Positions 50,122-63,096 are shown, counted from the stretch's first letter. The stretch is DNA of 64,000 nucleotides from Candida dubliniensis CD36 (GCF_000026945.1 NC_012867.1:1116001-1180000); one strand, 5' to 3'. Program-made: numbers and translations. The notes: generated by a model from the sequence alone, not told the origin.

Positions 50122-53100
50122 CTAAAACACGTCGCCTAACCTTAATCTTGGGGCAATATTCATCGATAACAATTCTTGGAACAACAACTTAGCAGCGTAA
50201 GGTATCGTCATCTTGATAACATTCTCGGAGCTTTTACAGGTTGTACACCAATTATTGTATCCCATTAACCCACATTTATTACAAACGTCAACTTCGAAAG
50301 CATCTGAGGAAATCATCAATCTTTCTAATAACAATTGTGAAGCACCATAAGCAATAACACAGTCTCTTTCCATCTCACCCAATCTCAATCCACCATCCCT
50401 CGATCTACCTTCGGTAGGCTGTCTTGTCAAGACGGCTCTTGGACCTCGTGCTCTTGCATGCATCTTATCCAAAACCATATGTTTCAATTTTTGATAATAA
50501 ATAGGACCAAAGAAAATATATGCTTGCAAACATTCACCAGTTATACCAGAATACAACATATCCTTTCCTGAATAAGAAAACCCTTTCTCAACCAATATCT
50601 TAGACATATCCTCCAATTTCGACCCTCCGAAGCAAGTACCATACTCAAGTGAACCATTCAATACCCCGGCCTTACCAGAAATCAATTCAATCATCTTACC
50701 AACCGTCATACGAGAAGGGAACCCATGCGGATTCATAATAATGTCAGGAGAAATACCCGAATCATTGAATGGTAAGTCTTCTTGTTGAACAATAATACCA
50801 CAAACACCTTTTTGCCCATGTCTGGAGGAAAACTTATCTCCCAATTCTGGTCTTCTGGTTTGTCTTAACAACACCTTGATTAACGCTTGATCATTATCAC
50901 TAACTGACATCATCACTTGATCTATATATGATGGCTCGGGACCCTTGTAAAATGCTGGTGCTTCACGATGACTTTCTGCAGTTCTTTGTTCTTGTTGAGC
51001 ACCCAATGTTGAATCGCCAGAGTTTGTAGGAACACATTTGTTAGCAAAAACTTGACCGTTAAAGATTCTACTTCCAACTTCTCCAAGTCCGTCTGGACCT
51101 AATGCCTGATGTGGGAAAATAGGCTTATTATTCTCATCCACCCTCATACCGGCAAGAATATCTTGAGTGTGATTAGGATATTTTTTCAACTGCACCGTGT
51201 TCTTACGAACCACTTGACAACGACCAAATCCTCTATCTAGTGATGCCTTATTCAAAACCAAAGCATCTTCAATATCATAACCAGAATAGGACATAACCGC
51301 AACAGTGGCATTTTGACCAGCAGGTAACTTGTCATATTCAATTAACTCAATTGTTTTTGTTTTGACCATTGGTTGTTGTGGATACACCATAAAATACAAT
51401 AATGTGTCAATTCTTCTAAATTGATTATAAGCTATAGCACCAATAGCTTGCTTACCCATCGCACATTGATAAGTGTTTCTTGGAGATTGGTTGTGGTGTG
51501 GATATGGAATTAACCCTGCGACAGCACCCAAGACGGTAAATGGTTCTATTTCTAAATGGGTAACTACTGCTCCTGGATTAGCAGTGATATCATCTTCGTA
51601 CAATGCTATTAAGGAGTCATTTTCTTCATTAACATCAAGATATTCCACCAAACCGTGCTTTAAAAAATCATCAAAAGACCATTCCTGATTGATTAACTTT
51701 GCCAAATGTTCTGCTGTAACCTTGGATTTCCCATTTTCCACAATTATCAAAGGTCGACAGATTCTCCCCCCATCTGTGGCTATATGCACAGCCTGGTGGT
51801 GAGTGTTTGTATAAATTGAAATAAATGCAGACACTTTACCGTTTCTTCTCAAGTGACGGAAATCGTGGACAAATTTCACTGGGAATCTAGTTGTACCTAT
51901 CAAAGTACCGTTGAGATAGACACCAAAGTTCCCTTCCACGTGCAAAGTAGCTGAGTCTAATGCAAATATAGGCTCACAACCTAAGACAATACATAATTTT
52001 TTCACAGGTGCTTCTTCATCGTCGGTGGTGATGTGCGTCATTAATGCCAAATTTTTAACTAACCCACATGCCTCCCCTTCTGGTGTATCTGCGGTACATA
52101 ACATACCAAACTGTGAAGGTTGCAACGCTCTAGGTCCAGAGACTTTTCTTGATTTTTCAAATTGAGAGGAAATACGAGTCATCATACCCAAAGCTGATAT
52201 ATATGACAACCTTGACAAAACATGTGTGACACCTGCTCTCTCCATTTTGAAACGTTTCAATGACCAATTACCAGTAGAAATGGCACGATTTAACCCCATG
52301 GTAATATTATTTGAGTGAATGTTAATTGATAACAATGCATCAAACTCAGAAGTTCTGCTTGGTTTTTTCAAAACTTTGTCAATATTGGCTTTGAAATCTG
52401 AATTGAATTTTTTAAACAAATCTTCAAACAATAATGACATTAATTGACCAGCTAATTCCAATCTCTTATTCCCAACATAGTCCCTATCGTCAACCATTTT
52501 CGGGTTGTGCATAGCCATGACCACTCTCCTGGCCATTGTGGCAATATAAAGAGCCTTTTCTTTAAATTGTAAATCAGAAACAGTTAAATGAGCAATGATT
52601 GTTGTGGCAATGGCTTCAATACCTTCTTGAAGTTGTGATAACTTGGGAGCTCCGGCACGTCTAATCGTCTTTACACGTTTACCAACATAGTATAATGCTT
52701 GTTGTTGAGTGAAAACTTCCAATCGAGCGGCTTCTTCAAAGTTTACAACAAATAAATCTTGATAGTTTGGGTCGGATCCACAAACTAACTGTAAAATCTC
52801 TAGATCTGAAACTATGCCGGCTGCTTTCAAAATAATAACAATAGGGATATCTTCACTAATAGAATTATGTTTCAAATAAATCTTATCGTTTTTAGTAATA
52901 ACATAAGTCTTTGATTTACGTTCGTGAGTCGATGACGTAACAGATGCTTGGACTATACCCTTTTTTTCGTCGGCCTCGACAATAATTCTATTCTTGGACA
53001 ATTGTTCTTGAACTAAAATAACCTTTTCAGTACCATTAACCACAAAGTAACCACCTGGATCTAATGGGCACTCTTCTACTTGGGCCATGGTTGCCTCAGA

Positions 53101-53595
53101 CATACCTTCCAACATACACTTGTTTGATCTTAACATAACTGGCATTCTCCCTATTTCCAAATCGTTGTGTCTGATAATTTTACGACCTCTAGTGTATTCA
53201 ACATCGACGTAAATAGGTGCCGAGTAAGTTAAATCTCTCAATCTACATTCGTGAGGAGGTAAAATAACCTCTTTCACTCCTGGTTTTGAAGTAGATTTAT
53301 GGCCGACTCTGATATCCAAATACTTTACATAAAATTCTGGATCAACATCTGACAAAACTAATTCGTTTGCCTTGATGATTTTTTTCAAATCAACATCGAC
53401 AAAATAGTTATAGGAATCCAAATGTTGTTTGACTAAACCTTTCACTTTCAAAAATGCAGGAAGTAGATTCCATTTATCTTTGGCGGTATTGATCTCATCT
53501 GTCAATTTTTTTCCCTTGTATTCTGGTTTGAATAGCTCATTGAAGGCGGCATCGTGAGTCCCTGTCAGTAATGTACGTCTTCTTTTAGGGGGCAT
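50122..53595 (-). CDS. RET1: RNA polymerase III second-largest subunit (C128)
   Basis: Second-largest catalytic subunit of RNA polymerase III, which makes tRNA, 5S rRNA and other small RNAs in the nucleus. It has 1157 residues, close to yeast Ret1. It shows [46 protein letters not shown], the [15 protein letters not shown] motif, [17 protein letters not shown], and a C-terminal four-Cys zinc site ([16 protein letters not shown]). Overall resemblance is to the Pol III rather than the Pol I or II paralogue ([25 protein letters not shown]). It is divergent from TFB2 over 275 bp, and four Pol III-transcribed tRNA genes lie in this window. Confidence 0.97.
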   Translation of the reverse strand: MPPKRRRTLLTGTHDAAFNELFKPEYKGKKLTDEINTAKDKWNLLPAFLKVKGLVKQHLDSYNYFVDVDLKKIIKANELVLSDVDPEFYVKYLDIRVGHKSTSKPGVKEVILPPHECRLRDLTYSAPIYVDVEYTRGRKIIRHNDLEIGRMPVMLRSNKCMLEGMSEATMAQVEECPLDPGGYFVVNGTEKVILVQEQLSKNRIIVEADEKKGIVQASVTSSTHERKSKTYVITKNDKIYLKHNSISEDIPIVIILKAAGIVSDLEILQLVCGSDPNYQDLFVVNFEEAARLEVFTQQQALYYVGKRVKTIRRAGAPKLSQLQEGIEAIATTIIAHLTVSDLQFKEKALYIATMARRVVMAMHNPKMVDDRDYVGNKRLELAGQLMSLLFEDLFKKFNSDFKANIDKVLKKPSRTSEFDALLSINIHSNNITMGLNRAISTGNWSLKRFKMERAGVTHVLSRLSYISALGMMTRISSQFEKSRKVSGPRALQPSQFGMLCTADTPEGEACGLVKNLALMTHITTDDEEAPVKKLCIVLGCEPIFALDSATLHVEGNFGVYLNGTLIGTTRFPVKFVHDFRHLRRNGKVSAFISIYTNTHHQAVHIATDGGRICRPLIIVENGKSKVTAEHLAKLINQEWSFDDFLKHGLVEYLDVNEENDSLIALYEDDITANPGAVVTHLEIEPFTVLGAVAGLIPYPHHNQSPRNTYQCAMGKQAIGAIAYNQFRRIDTLLYFMVYPQQPMVKTKTIELIEYDKLPAGQNATVAVMSYSGYDIEDALVLNKASLDRGFGRCQVVRKNTVQLKKYPNHTQDILAGMRVDENNKPIFPHQALGPDGLGEVGSRIFNGQVFANKCVPTNSGDSTLGAQQEQRTAESHREAPAFYKGPEPSYIDQVMMSVSDNDQALIKVLLRQTRRPELGDKFSSRHGQKGVCGIIVQQEDLPFNDSGISPDIIMNPHGFPSRMTVGKMIELISGKAGVLNGSLEYGTCFGGSKLEDMSKILVEKGFSYSGKDMLYSGITGECLQAYIFFGPIYYQKLKHMVLDKMHARARGPRAVLTRQPTEGRSRDGGLRLGEMERDCVIAYGASQLLLERLMISSDAFEVDVCNKCGLMGYNNWCTTCKSSENVIKMTIPYAAKLLFQELLSMNIAPRLRLGDVF

Positions 53596-53870
53596 TTTCC
53601 ATTAATGATTGAAAAAGTTGATTGATCTTATAAGATCTCATCTAATTCCGTTTTATACATAATTTTTTTTTTCTCGCCTCTTTTTTTTTTAATAATTGTG
53701 ATGCGATGTGTGTGTAGTTTTGTCAGCATTTTTAGTATCACCATTATTTGGTGCGACGAAAATATACCTAGCACCTGAGTATTCTACAAACTTGATCCCC
53801 TATTAAATATTCTAACAACATTGATCCATTCTATTGCCTTCCTATTCTTTTATCCCAAGTAATTTAAACA

Positions 53871-55355
53871 ATGTCGTCTCACTTATTTAAGGCAACGGTT
53901 AATGAATACCTAGAAGGACTCCCGAAAACTGTCCAATCCAAACTATATGAAGCACCAGCTACGTGTTTATCGATATTCCGATTGCTTTCTCCAATGGCCA
54001 AATTCTATATCATGTCAATGATATTCAATGAGAAACCAATTGCATTAAGAGACTTGGATAAATGGTGTAAACCACTGGCGAGGAAATTGGAATTCGAAGC
54101 ATTAAAGAGATTGGAATCTTTGCATTTGATAGAATATGATAGCAAAGGCTCTCATATCAGATTGCATTCTATTTTCAGGAAAAACTTTCGTGATTGTTTG
54201 ACAGGGTCACAAAACCCAAATGCATTTGGAAGTATAAGCACCACTGTGGATAAACATAAAGTCGATATACCATTTCTAGATTTGTTTGCGTCACAGAAAT
54301 GGGAGACCATTTTGCATTTTATGGTGGGGACCGAATCAACAGCAACTCCTTCTGATTCGGTTTTAAGTCTACTTAAATTGGGTGGATTAATGGAGGGCCC
54401 CAATAATGATTTAAGAATCACAAATAGTGGGTTTCAGTTTTTGTTACAAGATGTCAATGCACAAATTTGGACATTGTTATTACAATATTTGAATTTAACC
54501 CAGGAGTTGAATATGGATCCGGTTGATGTGTTGAATTTTATATTTATATTGGGGTCATTGGAATTGGGTAAAAGTTATTCTGTATCAAGTTTGAGTGAGA
54601 CCCAAGTGAGTATGTTGGCAGATTTAAAGGATTACGGGTTGGTTTATCAGCGGTCAGATACTTCTGGTAGATTTTACCCAACAAGATTGGCAACTACATT
54701 AACTTCTGATTCGGCAGCATTGAAGACACCATCGATGGCGATGGATGAGGAAGAACAACAAGTTGTAAGCAAGGAATCGATTATCATAGAGACAAATTTC
54801 AAGATTTATGCATACACAAAATCGCCATTAGAAATAGCCATTCTAAATTTGTTTGTACATTTTAAAACCAGATTTGCCAATATGGTATGTGGTCAAATCA
54901 CAAGAGAGTCTATAAGAAACGCTCTATATAATGGTATAACTGCAGATCAGATTATCAAGTTCTTGGAAACCCATGCACATCCCCAAATGAGAATATTAGC
55001 CAAAGAGAAATTGGATAAGAAAATTGAGTTTGATACCAGTCACAATATCAATACTGCTGGTGGTGCTCCTCAAAGTAAAACCGATGGGATGATTTCACAA
55101 CATAAGTTGGAAATACTCCCTCCTAATGTTGTCGATCAAATCAAACTATGGCAGTTAGAATTAGATAGAATTCAAACGTTTGATGGATATTTGTTCAAAG
55201 ATTTTTCTAACCAGCAAGAATATGATATACTATCCAATTATGCTTCTGAACTAGGGGTATTGATTTGGGCCGATAAGGTGAAGAAGAAGTTCTTTGTCAC
55301 TAAGGAGGGTATGACCCAAGTTGCAGATTTTGCAAACAGAAAGTTGAAACGTTGA
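53871..55355 (+). CDS. TFB2: TFIIH core subunit Tfb2 (p52)
   Basis: Core subunit of TFIIH, which opens DNA in Pol II transcription and nucleotide excision repair. Tfb2 binds and stimulates the Ssl2/XPB ATPase. The 494-residue length fits. Features are [74 protein letters not shown], and the C-terminal clutch domain with [26 protein letters not shown]. The divergent pair with RET1 puts two transcription-machinery genes behind one short promoter region. It converges on the ribonucleotide reductase gene. Confidence 0.95.
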   Translation: MSSHLFKATVNEYLEGLPKTVQSKLYEAPATCLSIFRLLSPMAKFYIMSMIFNEKPIALRDLDKWCKPLARKLEFEALKRLESLHLIEYDSKGSHIRLHSIFRKNFRDCLTGSQNPNAFGSISTTVDKHKVDIPFLDLFASQKWETILHFMVGTESTATPSDSVLSLLKLGGLMEGPNNDLRITNSGFQFLLQDVNAQIWTLLLQYLNLTQELNMDPVDVLNFIFILGSLELGKSYSVSSLSETQVSMLADLKDYGLVYQRSDTSGRFYPTRLATTLTSDSAALKTPSMAMDEEEQQVVSKESIIIETNFKIYAYTKSPLEIAILNLFVHFKTRFANMVCGQITRESIRNALYNGITADQIIKFLETHAHPQMRILAKEKLDKKIEFDTSHNINTAGGAPQSKTDGMISQHKLEILPPNVVDQIKLWQLELDRIQTFDGYLFKDFSNQQEYDILSNYASELGVLIWADKVKKKFFVTKEGMTQVADFANRKLKR

Positions 55356-55517
55356 AGAGATTATGCTTTGAGAGGAAGGGACTTACTTGACTGGAAAAAA
55401 TAAAAAAAAAAAACAATTTCTAATAAACAAGCATTTATGAATTTTATTAAAACTCGGGTATATGTACAAGCAAAATGCAAACAAATCTGTTTTCATTATT
55501 AGTTTAGATTCTTTCTT

Positions 55518-57968
55518 CTAGCCAGAGCATGATTGACAGCTCTCTGAATCTTCTATATTACAAGTAATTGGAGTTGAATCGTGAATATCATACAATTCTG
55601 AATCAGGTGTTGAATAGGCAGTTTTTTTCCGAGGTTGGGGTTCCATATATTTTTTCCGTTTCAATGATTTTTGGGGCACCTTGTTGCCAGCTTTTTCAGC
55701 TTCACTGGCATCGACTGTGAATTGTATAGCTCTAGAAGCTGCTTGTGTTCGTAGATAATACATACCAGTTTTCAACCCCTTTTCCCAAGCATAAAAGTGA
55801 CAACTAGTTAACTTGCCAATTGTAGGATTACGCAAGTGTATATTCATACTTTGCAGTTGATCAACAAATTTTCCTCTATCTGCAGCCATATCAATGATCA
55901 CTTTTTGTGACAATTCCCACACGGTTTTATATAATTGTTTGATTTCGTCAGGTATATTGGGTATTTTTTGAATTGATCCATTTTCCATAATAATCTTATT
56001 TCTCATAGCTGAATCCCAAATTCCAAGATCCATTAAATCTTTAATTAAATACTTGTTGACAATTTGATATTCTCCCGCTAACACTCGACGATTATACAAG
56101 TTTGAAGTATAAGGCTCAAAGCATTCATTGAATCCAAGAATTTGGGAAGTTGATGCCGTCGGCATCGGAGCTACTAGTAATGAGTTTCTTAAACCAAAAT
56201 TTTGAATGTTGTCCTTTAAAGCATTCCAATCATACATTGGAGAAGGCTTATGATTCCACATATCAAACTGTAATATCCCATTTGATGCCGGCGAGCCCTG
56301 GAATGTTTCATATGGGCCCTCTTTCATTGCCAATTCAACTGAGGCCTCAAGTGCAGCATGGTATATAGTTTCAAATATCTGAATATTTAATGTTTTAGCC
56401 ATTGCAGAATCAAAAGGTAATCGAAGCTCAGCAAACAAATCTGCCAAGCCTTGTACACCCAAAGCAATTGGACGGTGTCTCTTATTTGAATATTCTGCCG
56501 TTTTAACAGGATATTTTGTTACATCAATCACTTTGTTCAAATTCCTTGTCAAGACTTTGGTGACAGAGTGCAATTTTTCAAAATCAAATGCAATGGCATC
56601 CTCTGTGGTTTTCAAATATGTAGGCAATGCAAGAGACGCTAAATTGCACACAGCAGTTTCTTCTGGTGATGAATATTCAACAATTTCGCAACACAAATTT
56701 GAAGACTTTATTGTCCCGATGTTTTTTTGGTTTGATTTTGTGTTACAGGCGTCTTTGTATAGCATATAAGGACCACCTGTTTCAGTTTGAGATTGCAAAA
56801 TGGCTAGCCACAATTTGTGTGCACTAACTTTTGTTCCAAAACCCTCTGATTCATATTTGCAATATAATTTTTCAAATTCCTCACCATACACGTCACTTAG
56901 ACCAAGAGCTTCATTGGGCGAAAACAAAGTCCAGTCAGAATTGTCTTTCACACGTTTCATAAACAAGTCGGGTATCCATAATCCATAAAACAAATCTCTA
57001 GTTCTCATTTCTTCATTCCCGTGATTTTTTCTCATTTCTAAGATATCAAAAATATCACCATGCCATGGTTCTATATATATGGCAAATGCTCCTGGACGTT
57101 TACCCCCACCTTGATCGACATATCTTGCAGTATTATTGTAAACACGCAACATGGGTACTAACCCGTTTGAACTACCATTGGTGCCAGCAATATACGCACC
57201 ATTGGATCTAATATTGTGCACATGAATACCTATTCCTCCTGATGCCTTGGAAATTAGAGCCGCCTCATTAAGAGTCTTGAATATCCCATCGATTGAATCT
57301 TCTTTCATGGCTACTAGGAAACATGATGATAAATAGTTGAATTCACTACCAGCATTATATAATGTAGGCAGAGCATGAATAAAGTACTTCTGGGACATTA
57401 AGTCATATGTTTCCACAATGGCATTCAAATCGTTCTGGTGAATTCCTATGGCTACACGCATGAATAAATACTGGGGCAATTCAGCAACTTCACCACCCAT
57501 TTTTAAAAGGTATGAGCTTTCCAATGTTTTAATCCCAAAATATGTCAAGCTAGAATCTCTAGTTTTGTCAATGACTTTATCAAAAAACTCACCATGTTTC
57601 TTAACCACCTTATAAAAAGCAGACGATATTGGAGAATATGATTTGGATTCCCGTGGTCGATATTTTCGTAATCTTTCCACATTTTCACTAAAACTATAGG
57701 GTACTTTTAAATATAGCTTTCTTGTCTCTATTCTTCCTGCCAATATTGCATAATTGGGATGATAAATGACTCTACTTGCTATCACCTCAGCAATAAACGT
57801 GTACAATTCCTCTATGGTTAAAGTTGAAGGCAACCCGCGCTGCACACTTTCCACAAGCTGATCAAGATCAAGATCTCCCAAATTAAAACTGGCTTCCTCG
57901 AGTAGCTTGTGTATTTTAACGCTATCGAACTCTTCCTCTTCACCAGATAGCACCTTGATTTTGGTCAT
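55518..57968 (-). CDS. Ribonucleotide reductase large subunit
   Basis: Class Ia ribonucleoside-diphosphate reductase R1 chain, which makes dNDPs for DNA synthesis. The open frame extends upstream, but the first ATG (57966-57968) gives 816 residues, starting MTKIKVLSG. The N-terminal ATP-cone is followed by the R1 barrel: [17 protein letters not shown] (active-site Cys), [36 protein letters not shown] (second redox Cys), and [11 protein letters not shown]. The tail ends in CQSCSG, the shuttle cysteine pair. Yeasts often have two R1 genes (RNR1 and a damage-inducible RNR3). I cannot say which this is. No ACGCGT was seen in the upstream 600 bp. Confidence 0.95.
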   Translation of the reverse strand: MTKIKVLSGEEEEFDSVKIHKLLEEASFNLGDLDLDQLVESVQRGLPSTLTIEELYTFIAEVIASRVIYHPNYAILAGRIETRKLYLKVPYSFSENVERLRKYRPRESKSYSPISSAFYKVVKKHGEFFDKVIDKTRDSSLTYFGIKTLESSYLLKMGGEVAELPQYLFMRVAIGIHQNDLNAIVETYDLMSQKYFIHALPTLYNAGSEFNYLSSCFLVAMKEDSIDGIFKTLNEAALISKASGGIGIHVHNIRSNGAYIAGTNGSSNGLVPMLRVYNNTARYVDQGGGKRPGAFAIYIEPWHGDIFDILEMRKNHGNEEMRTRDLFYGLWIPDLFMKRVKDNSDWTLFSPNEALGLSDVYGEEFEKLYCKYESEGFGTKVSAHKLWLAILQSQTETGGPYMLYKDACNTKSNQKNIGTIKSSNLCCEIVEYSSPEETAVCNLASLALPTYLKTTEDAIAFDFEKLHSVTKVLTRNLNKVIDVTKYPVKTAEYSNKRHRPIALGVQGLADLFAELRLPFDSAMAKTLNIQIFETIYHAALEASVELAMKEGPYETFQGSPASNGILQFDMWNHKPSPMYDWNALKDNIQNFGLRNSLLVAPMPTASTSQILGFNECFEPYTSNLYNRRVLAGEYQIVNKYLIKDLMDLGIWDSAMRNKIIMENGSIQKIPNIPDEIKQLYKTVWELSQKVIIDMAADRGKFVDQLQSMNIHLRNPTIGKLTSCHFYAWEKGLKTGMYYLRTQAASRAIQFTVDASEAEKAGNKVPQKSLKRKKYMEPQPRKKTAYSTPDSELYDIHDSTPITCNIEDSESCQSCSG

Positions 57969-58600
57969 TTCTGTTGTGTTAATCAAAATGAGTTATTAAT
58001 AAGCGATGTATCACAAATACTTTTCACTCTTTCTTTTTTGTTTTTTTTTTTTCCCCTTCTTTATTATTATTTTTGTTTTTCGTTTTTTTTTTTTTCTTTT
58101 TGGCGTAGAGATATTTTTTCTTCTTCCTTTCTACCTTTTTCTTTTTATAAACTATGGTAACCCTAGATATAATAAAATATTCAAATTACAAATGAAGCTA
58201 AAAGAGTATTTAATTAGACGAAAAGACTTTTCTTCCTTTTTTTTTTTCTCAATCTTTAGGTATTACTTGAGATGACATTTGTTTATTGGATGTTGTTGTA
58301 AAACAGGATCTGCAATATTTTATGTGCAGTCCTTTTGAATTCAACTCAGAGAGTTCGACGAATCCTTTATAATTGCTAATTTATTATTCTCTATTATATA
58401 CTACTTCTCTTTTGAAAGACAATTCACATTTTATTATTTTCAATTATTACATACTGATAATTAGCTTCGAATCTATAGAAAGTTAGAGCAACACATATTA
58501 TCCGTCGTAATATCTAAATAATAAAACCTAGGAATACTTCAATGTCAAATCTCATTTTTTTTTTACATTTTGTGACTTATATGCAGTTAATTATATATCC
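57969..58600. other. Intergenic, no gene seen
   Basis: Upstream region of the ribonucleotide reductase gene and 3' flank of the MEI5/SFR1-like gene. T-rich tracts dominate 58021-58150. The 89-codon frame there is low-complexity. Confidence 0.5.
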
Positions 58601-59222
58601 CTATTTGGCAGGAGGGTACACAAGCTCATAGTCAAGATTCAAAATTGTGTATAAATCTTTCATAGTAAATTCATCGGTAAAAACGGGTGTATTGTTGTCA
58701 TCACAACTGAATTTTTCCTCGTAATCTAACATGATTTCTTTTTTTTCTAAATCAGATAATTGTTTGAACTCATCTGAGTCAAAATAACTACTATACAAGG
58801 ACTCCAATTCATAATCTACACTTTTCGATTGATTTTCTTTCCATTGTTGTAGCTGCCAGTTGGCATAGCCACCAAGTTTTGTAAATTTGAGACAATATTC
58901 ATTGTATAAGTAGTTGGATGCCATTTGTGCAATAGTTGAGTATTTGTCAATCAACATTTTGATGTTGGCTTGTTCCTTGACGTATGTAGTAGCTTTCATT
59001 AAAGTATCTTTTTGTTTTCTCCAGTGATTCAATTGTTTATCAAGCGAAATTTCTCTGTCTGATAATTGTGTTTTCTTAATCAATGGCTTGTATTTTCTTA
59101 AATCTAATGCATCAGTGTGTCAGTTAACCAATAAGTTAAGATGGATGGAGACGGCAAATTATAAAGGGAATTAACGTACTTTTGGGATTTAAAGTGGATG
59201 GCTTTGAGTGATTTAGTTTCAT
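58601..59222 (-). CDS. MEI5/SFR1-like recombination mediator, two exons
   Basis: Spliced gene of 181 residues. Exon 1 is 59180-59222 (ATG at 59220-59222) and exon 2 is 58601-59103. The intron, 59104-59179 (76 nt), has GTACGT at its 5' end and TTAG at its 3' end, and joining restores one frame (...LNPKNLRKYKPLIKK...). Without the intron exon 2 has no ATG near its start. The body has a charged coiled segment, then LIDKYSTIAQMASNYLYN...FTKLGGYANW. This matches the conserved Mei5/Sfr1 C-terminal pattern (LIxKWxxxxQxAxxxL, then K-x-GG). Mei5-Sae3/Sfr1-Swi5 complexes help load Rad51 or Dmc1 on DNA. The family call rests on this motif. Confidence 0.75.
59104..59179 (-). other. Predicted spliceosomal intron
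   Basis: 76 nt intron of the MEI5/SFR1-like gene: 5' GTACGT, 3' TTAG. The branch site is not a perfect TACTAAC; TTAACT/GGTTAAC-type sequences 20-45 nt before the 3' end are the candidates. Confidence 0.65.
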
Positions 59223-59323
59223 GTTAGAACTTGGGATGGTTGCAAGATATTAGTAGTTAAAAAATAATGGAGGCTACTTTTAAAGCAGTAAACTTCAAAA
59301 AAAAAAAATTTAACAACTTCTAA

Positions 59324-59417
59324 AGCTCTCACCCGGATTCGAACCAGGGACCAATTGATGTTTACAATAGATCGTTTGTATTGCAATCAACTGTCTTAAC
59401 CACTAGACCATGAGAGC
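59324..59417 (-). tRNA. tRNA-Cys(GCA) with 21 nt intron
   Basis: Minus-strand tRNA. Its acceptor stem is GCTCTCA/TGAGAGC. The D arm contains GTCTAGTGGTTAAGAC. The anticodon stem is GTTGA/TCAAT (one G-U) with loop T-T-GCA-A-A, and the T arm is CCTGG-TTCGAAT-CCGGG. The 21-base intron sits one base after the anticodon. The mature length is 73. Anticodon GCA reads UGC and UGU. Confidence 0.9.
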
Positions 59418-59494
59418 CAGTTCGTGGAATCGCCAAATGTCGCATTTATTCTCGTGCGAACACTATTACTGTAGTTTAAAAGCCAAAAAAAGAA

Positions 59495-59592
59495 AGCTCT
59501 CACCCGGATTCGAACCAGGGACCAATTGATAATTACAGATATTTTAGATAAAATATTGCAATCAACTGTCTTAACCACTAGACCATAAGAGC
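59495..59592 (-). tRNA. tRNA-Cys(GCA) with 25 nt intron, tandem copy
   Basis: Second tRNA-Cys copy, 77 bp away. The mature part matches the first except for a C-to-T change at acceptor position 6, which makes a U-G pair in the stem. The 25-base intron is almost unrelated in sequence. The arms, loop and intron position are intact, so the gene looks functional. Confidence 0.88.
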
Positions 59593-62238
59593 TTTTTCCG
59601 ATGGTTGGGTTATTTAGGATAATTAAATGTTTATAATTTTTAAAGAAAATTATTGTCTATTTCAGTTTATTCTAAATTTCACCAACCACCAGACTAGTTA
59701 TAAACATAATTGAAACGTGATTCTTAATAATAAATCTTTTTATAAAGATGTTACAAGTGCACTATAAATTGCAAAGTATTTCGTAGTTTGAATTACACTT
59801 TAAAATTGGTCAATTCTTTTTACGAAATATTCAAGAAAAAACCGTTTGCGGGACTAACTAAAATGCTAGAGCTTAAAATATGATAATAAATCAATATTAT
59901 TATTTTAGAGATTATAGTGTCTACTAATAGTTGATGAAACTAGGGATAAATTCATTTTAAAGAATTGAAATTAGTAACTAGAAAATACTACTGATGAAAA
60001 CAACATGGATGAAAATTTTGCATTCAAACTATAATTATGAATCTCCGTCTAAAAGTTATCATACTTGTGACAAAGTATATGAATATACCATGCAAAAATT
60101 GTGCTTATTGGGAATCAAAGAATGTACAAAGTGTAAGTTCTTTTCACTATCTGTACAGTGGCACGACAAACATTTGTAAGACAAGGAACAAAAGATAAAC
60201 GAAATCCATGAGAAATATCCGATAGGAAAAGAATCAAAAAGATAGTTCTTGTGTTGGAACTAAAAAAGAAAACTCAAATCGAAAGCAAATTCTTTTGTTT
60301 AAAGTTCTTTAGCATATTTTTAGATCTTTGAGTTTTTAGTTTCACGCAATGGATGAATTCTTTTTTCTTTTTCATTACCAATATTGAGAGAATTCGCGTT
60401 TGCTGTTTTAATAACCTAAAATTATAGTTGGACCAGGGATGGCCAAATTGAAACTTTAAACAAAAATAAAAATAGGCAAATTTCCTTACAAAAAAATACA
60501 AAGTAACACAATAACCATGAAACAACAGTTTCATAACGTCTAAAGGAAAGCAAAAGAGTGGGTGCTGAATAATAACAATAGGCAATTCGTCAATTGTTGT
60601 GAAAAAATTTTTTTTTTTTTCGGGTTTATCTTGTTTCTTCTGATCGCACAACTTGAAATTTTCACGTAACTTAAAACGGTTGAGATTATTTTTTTTATTC
60701 CATTTCTTCTCTGCTAAGCCCCAAATGAATCAGCTGCAAATGACCAACAATCGATCTAACTCAAAATTGCAACTGCTCCAAACAGAATTGCCATACCTTT
60801 GCAAAGATTAGACGATAAATATCTCTTTTTCTCAAATAGCAATAATTCGAAACAATATTGTTCTTTTTTTTTTTGTTCGTAAATACCTTACTCATAGACA
60901 ATGCATTCATTCATGTTCTCAATGCATATACAATAATTACATAATCGCAACTATCTTAGCAAATCAAATTGTGAATATTGTTGTAGTTTGATCACTAACA
61001 AACTAAAAAAATACTCTACATGAATTTCCACGTCACGAAATGAAACTAAACTAAAAAATTTATTCTATTCGGAAACAACCGAGTCTTCATGCATCTGAAT
61101 TGACTAGGTTCATTACAAATAATATCTCACATATAATGAAGAGCTCACTCAGACAGTAGGAGCAGAGATGAGAACTAGAAAACTTGGAAATGATATGATA
61201 ACGGATAAGAGAAAGTTAGCCATATCTTTTGGTTTATGTTTTATTTCTTTGCTCCTTGCTTTGCGTAAACCATATATTGGAAATAATACAGATGAACAGC
61301 AACAACTAATTATTGATAAACTATTTTCTCTTTTTCTGATCTTTTAGTCCAATAATTTTTCCTTGGCGAAAATCTACATTTTTTTTTTTTAGATTCCTCA
61401 TGTAGATGTTAGATAATCGTCAATTCAAACGGAAATGTGAGACCATCAACAGTGGCTTGTTTCTAAACCACAGATATTGCTTGCTTTATTTGTTTCTTTG
61501 TTTAGTAGAATACATAACCATAATATATTCACATCCCAGATTAAGAGGGAAAGCAATGCAATAAATATTTTCTCATAACCATTTCCCTGGATATATGTTA
61601 CTTGCTTGCTTAATGATCTGATTAATCAGTTGCTCTTAGTTGAAGTATTATTCCAAAGAATATAATGGTTGTTTGGTCCTCATACAAGGTTCAGACAGAC
61701 TAAAGCCAAAAAACAAGCCCCCAATATACACTAAATTTTGTAAATCTTTCTGTCACATTGTCTTGCCACACTAACCTTTCCTTTTCTTTGACTTATTTTA
61801 AGCGGAATTAATTCGAGTAATTTGTCTTATTAACTGGTTATGGCGTGACAAGGTATTATTGGCGATGCTTGACAACAGGGAAAGAGCGATACGTTTTTCC
61901 TACCTTACATAACAGATCTTGACAGTTTAAATCTCAAATACAATCGTAGATTGAAGAATTGAAATATACATTAAAAAGAATGAAATTTCTGGAAAATCTA
62001 TAAACATGAAAACCCTCCTTGAAAAAAAAAAAAAACACACACACAATTAAACCCATCAATGACCCAAATAAATAATTAGCATTACAAAATAATTAAAATT
62101 AAAACTAAGAATAATAATACTTAAACAACGTAAAACAACGTAAAACAACCATAAATCATTCAGATAAAGGTAACCAAACAAGAAGTAGATAAAACAAAAC
62201 AAAACAAAACTCAATCAAAAAACCTGCTTTGAATGGTT
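59593..62238. other. Gene-poor region, no gene seen
   Basis: About 2.6 kb between the 5' end of the tRNA-Cys pair and the 3' end of SRR1. The frames at 59994-60179 and 60274-60651 resemble no known protein, and the second lacks an ATG start. An ACAACGTAAA tandem repeat lies at about 62125-62148 and an AAAAC repeat at about 62193-62210. Remnants of an old retroelement near the tRNAs cannot be ruled out but I see no clear LTR. Confidence 0.5.
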
Positions 62239-63096
62239 TTATATTTTGTTCTTTCTTGTTATAATTATATCATCAATTGAATTTGCCATAAAATCCAAAG
62301 AATAATTCAATGGCTTATGAAAGGTACAATCAATACCACACTGTTTAAACAATTCCAAATCTTGAGTACTGTTTCTTGTTGTTACGGCAACCATTCCCAT
62401 GTCATCGAATTTGGAATCTTGTCTAACAAACTGAGCTATATCGATTCCATTCACATCAGGCATCTCGATATCGATAAATATGGAATCAAACGGTTGTTTA
62501 TGTAGTATATCTTTAACCAATTTTGAATCTTGTATTTGAACAATATGACATTTAGGAAACAATTTAAGTAAAATACGATTAAGAATTTTCAAATTAATAA
62601 TGTTATCATCCACTATAAGAAAGCTGTAGGTGGTTAATTTAGGCAAAGTCAATTGAAATTGTGGAGGTGGAACAACCGTGGTGGATTTATTAGATGATTT
62701 GGATGATATTATTGAATCCTGTGGTGAAGTGGTTTGGTCATCAAATGGAGTCAAAGGTGAATAATACTCTTCATTACAATTTGATATGGTTATTTTATCA
62801 AAAGGATCGAGTAGTTGATCCCGTATATCAAAGTCTTCATCTTCATCATCATCGTAGTCGTCATCAAAATAATGATTATGCGTATATAAAGTATGGTCTT
62901 GTTGATCTGAATGAGTATCATCATTGTTGCTAGATTGGGTACTAATACTATCATTTTGACTACTTGTGTCCAAAGATAATTTTGGTTTGAGAGAAAAGTA
63001 GTCAACAGTTGAAGTATGATTGGTGATGGGTGGTGCAGCTGGTGATGAGCTACGAGACAAGTTATTTCTAATCATAATTGGGTTCATAGATATCAT
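62239..63096 (-). CDS. SRR1: Receiver-domain response regulator
   Basis: 285-residue response regulator. The first 150 residues are low-complexity (Ser/Thr/Asp-rich, with an acidic run). About residues 156-285 form a receiver domain with the acidic pair D163/D164 (FLIVDDN), phosphoacceptor Asp209 (FIDIEMPDVNG), conserved Thr at about 238 (VAVTTRN) and Lys261 (FHKPL). No DNA-binding output domain is present. Candida Srr1 is such a stress response regulator acting in two-component phosphorelay, with roles in stress resistance and hyphal growth. Domain layout and acidic N-terminus fit, so I use that name. The N-terminal part is likely disordered. Confidence 0.88.
   Translation of the reverse strand: MISMNPIMIRNNLSRSSSPAAPPITNHTSTVDYFSLKPKLSLDTSSQNDSISTQSSNNDDTHSDQQDHTLYTHNHYFDDDYDDDEDEDFDIRDQLLDPFDKITISNCNEEYYSPLTPFDDQTTSPQDSIISSKSSNKSTTVVPPPQFQLTLPKLTTYSFLIVDDNIINLKILNRILLKLFPKCHIVQIQDSKLVKDILHKQPFDSIFIDIEMPDVNGIDIAQFVRQDSKFDDMGMVAVTTRNSTQDLELFKQCGIDCTFHKPLNYSLDFMANSIDDIIITRKNKI

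Noticed and set aside
60274..60651. 125-codon minus frame
   Set aside because: No ATG at the start, low-complexity and aromatic-rich as expected for A/T-rich noncoding DNA.
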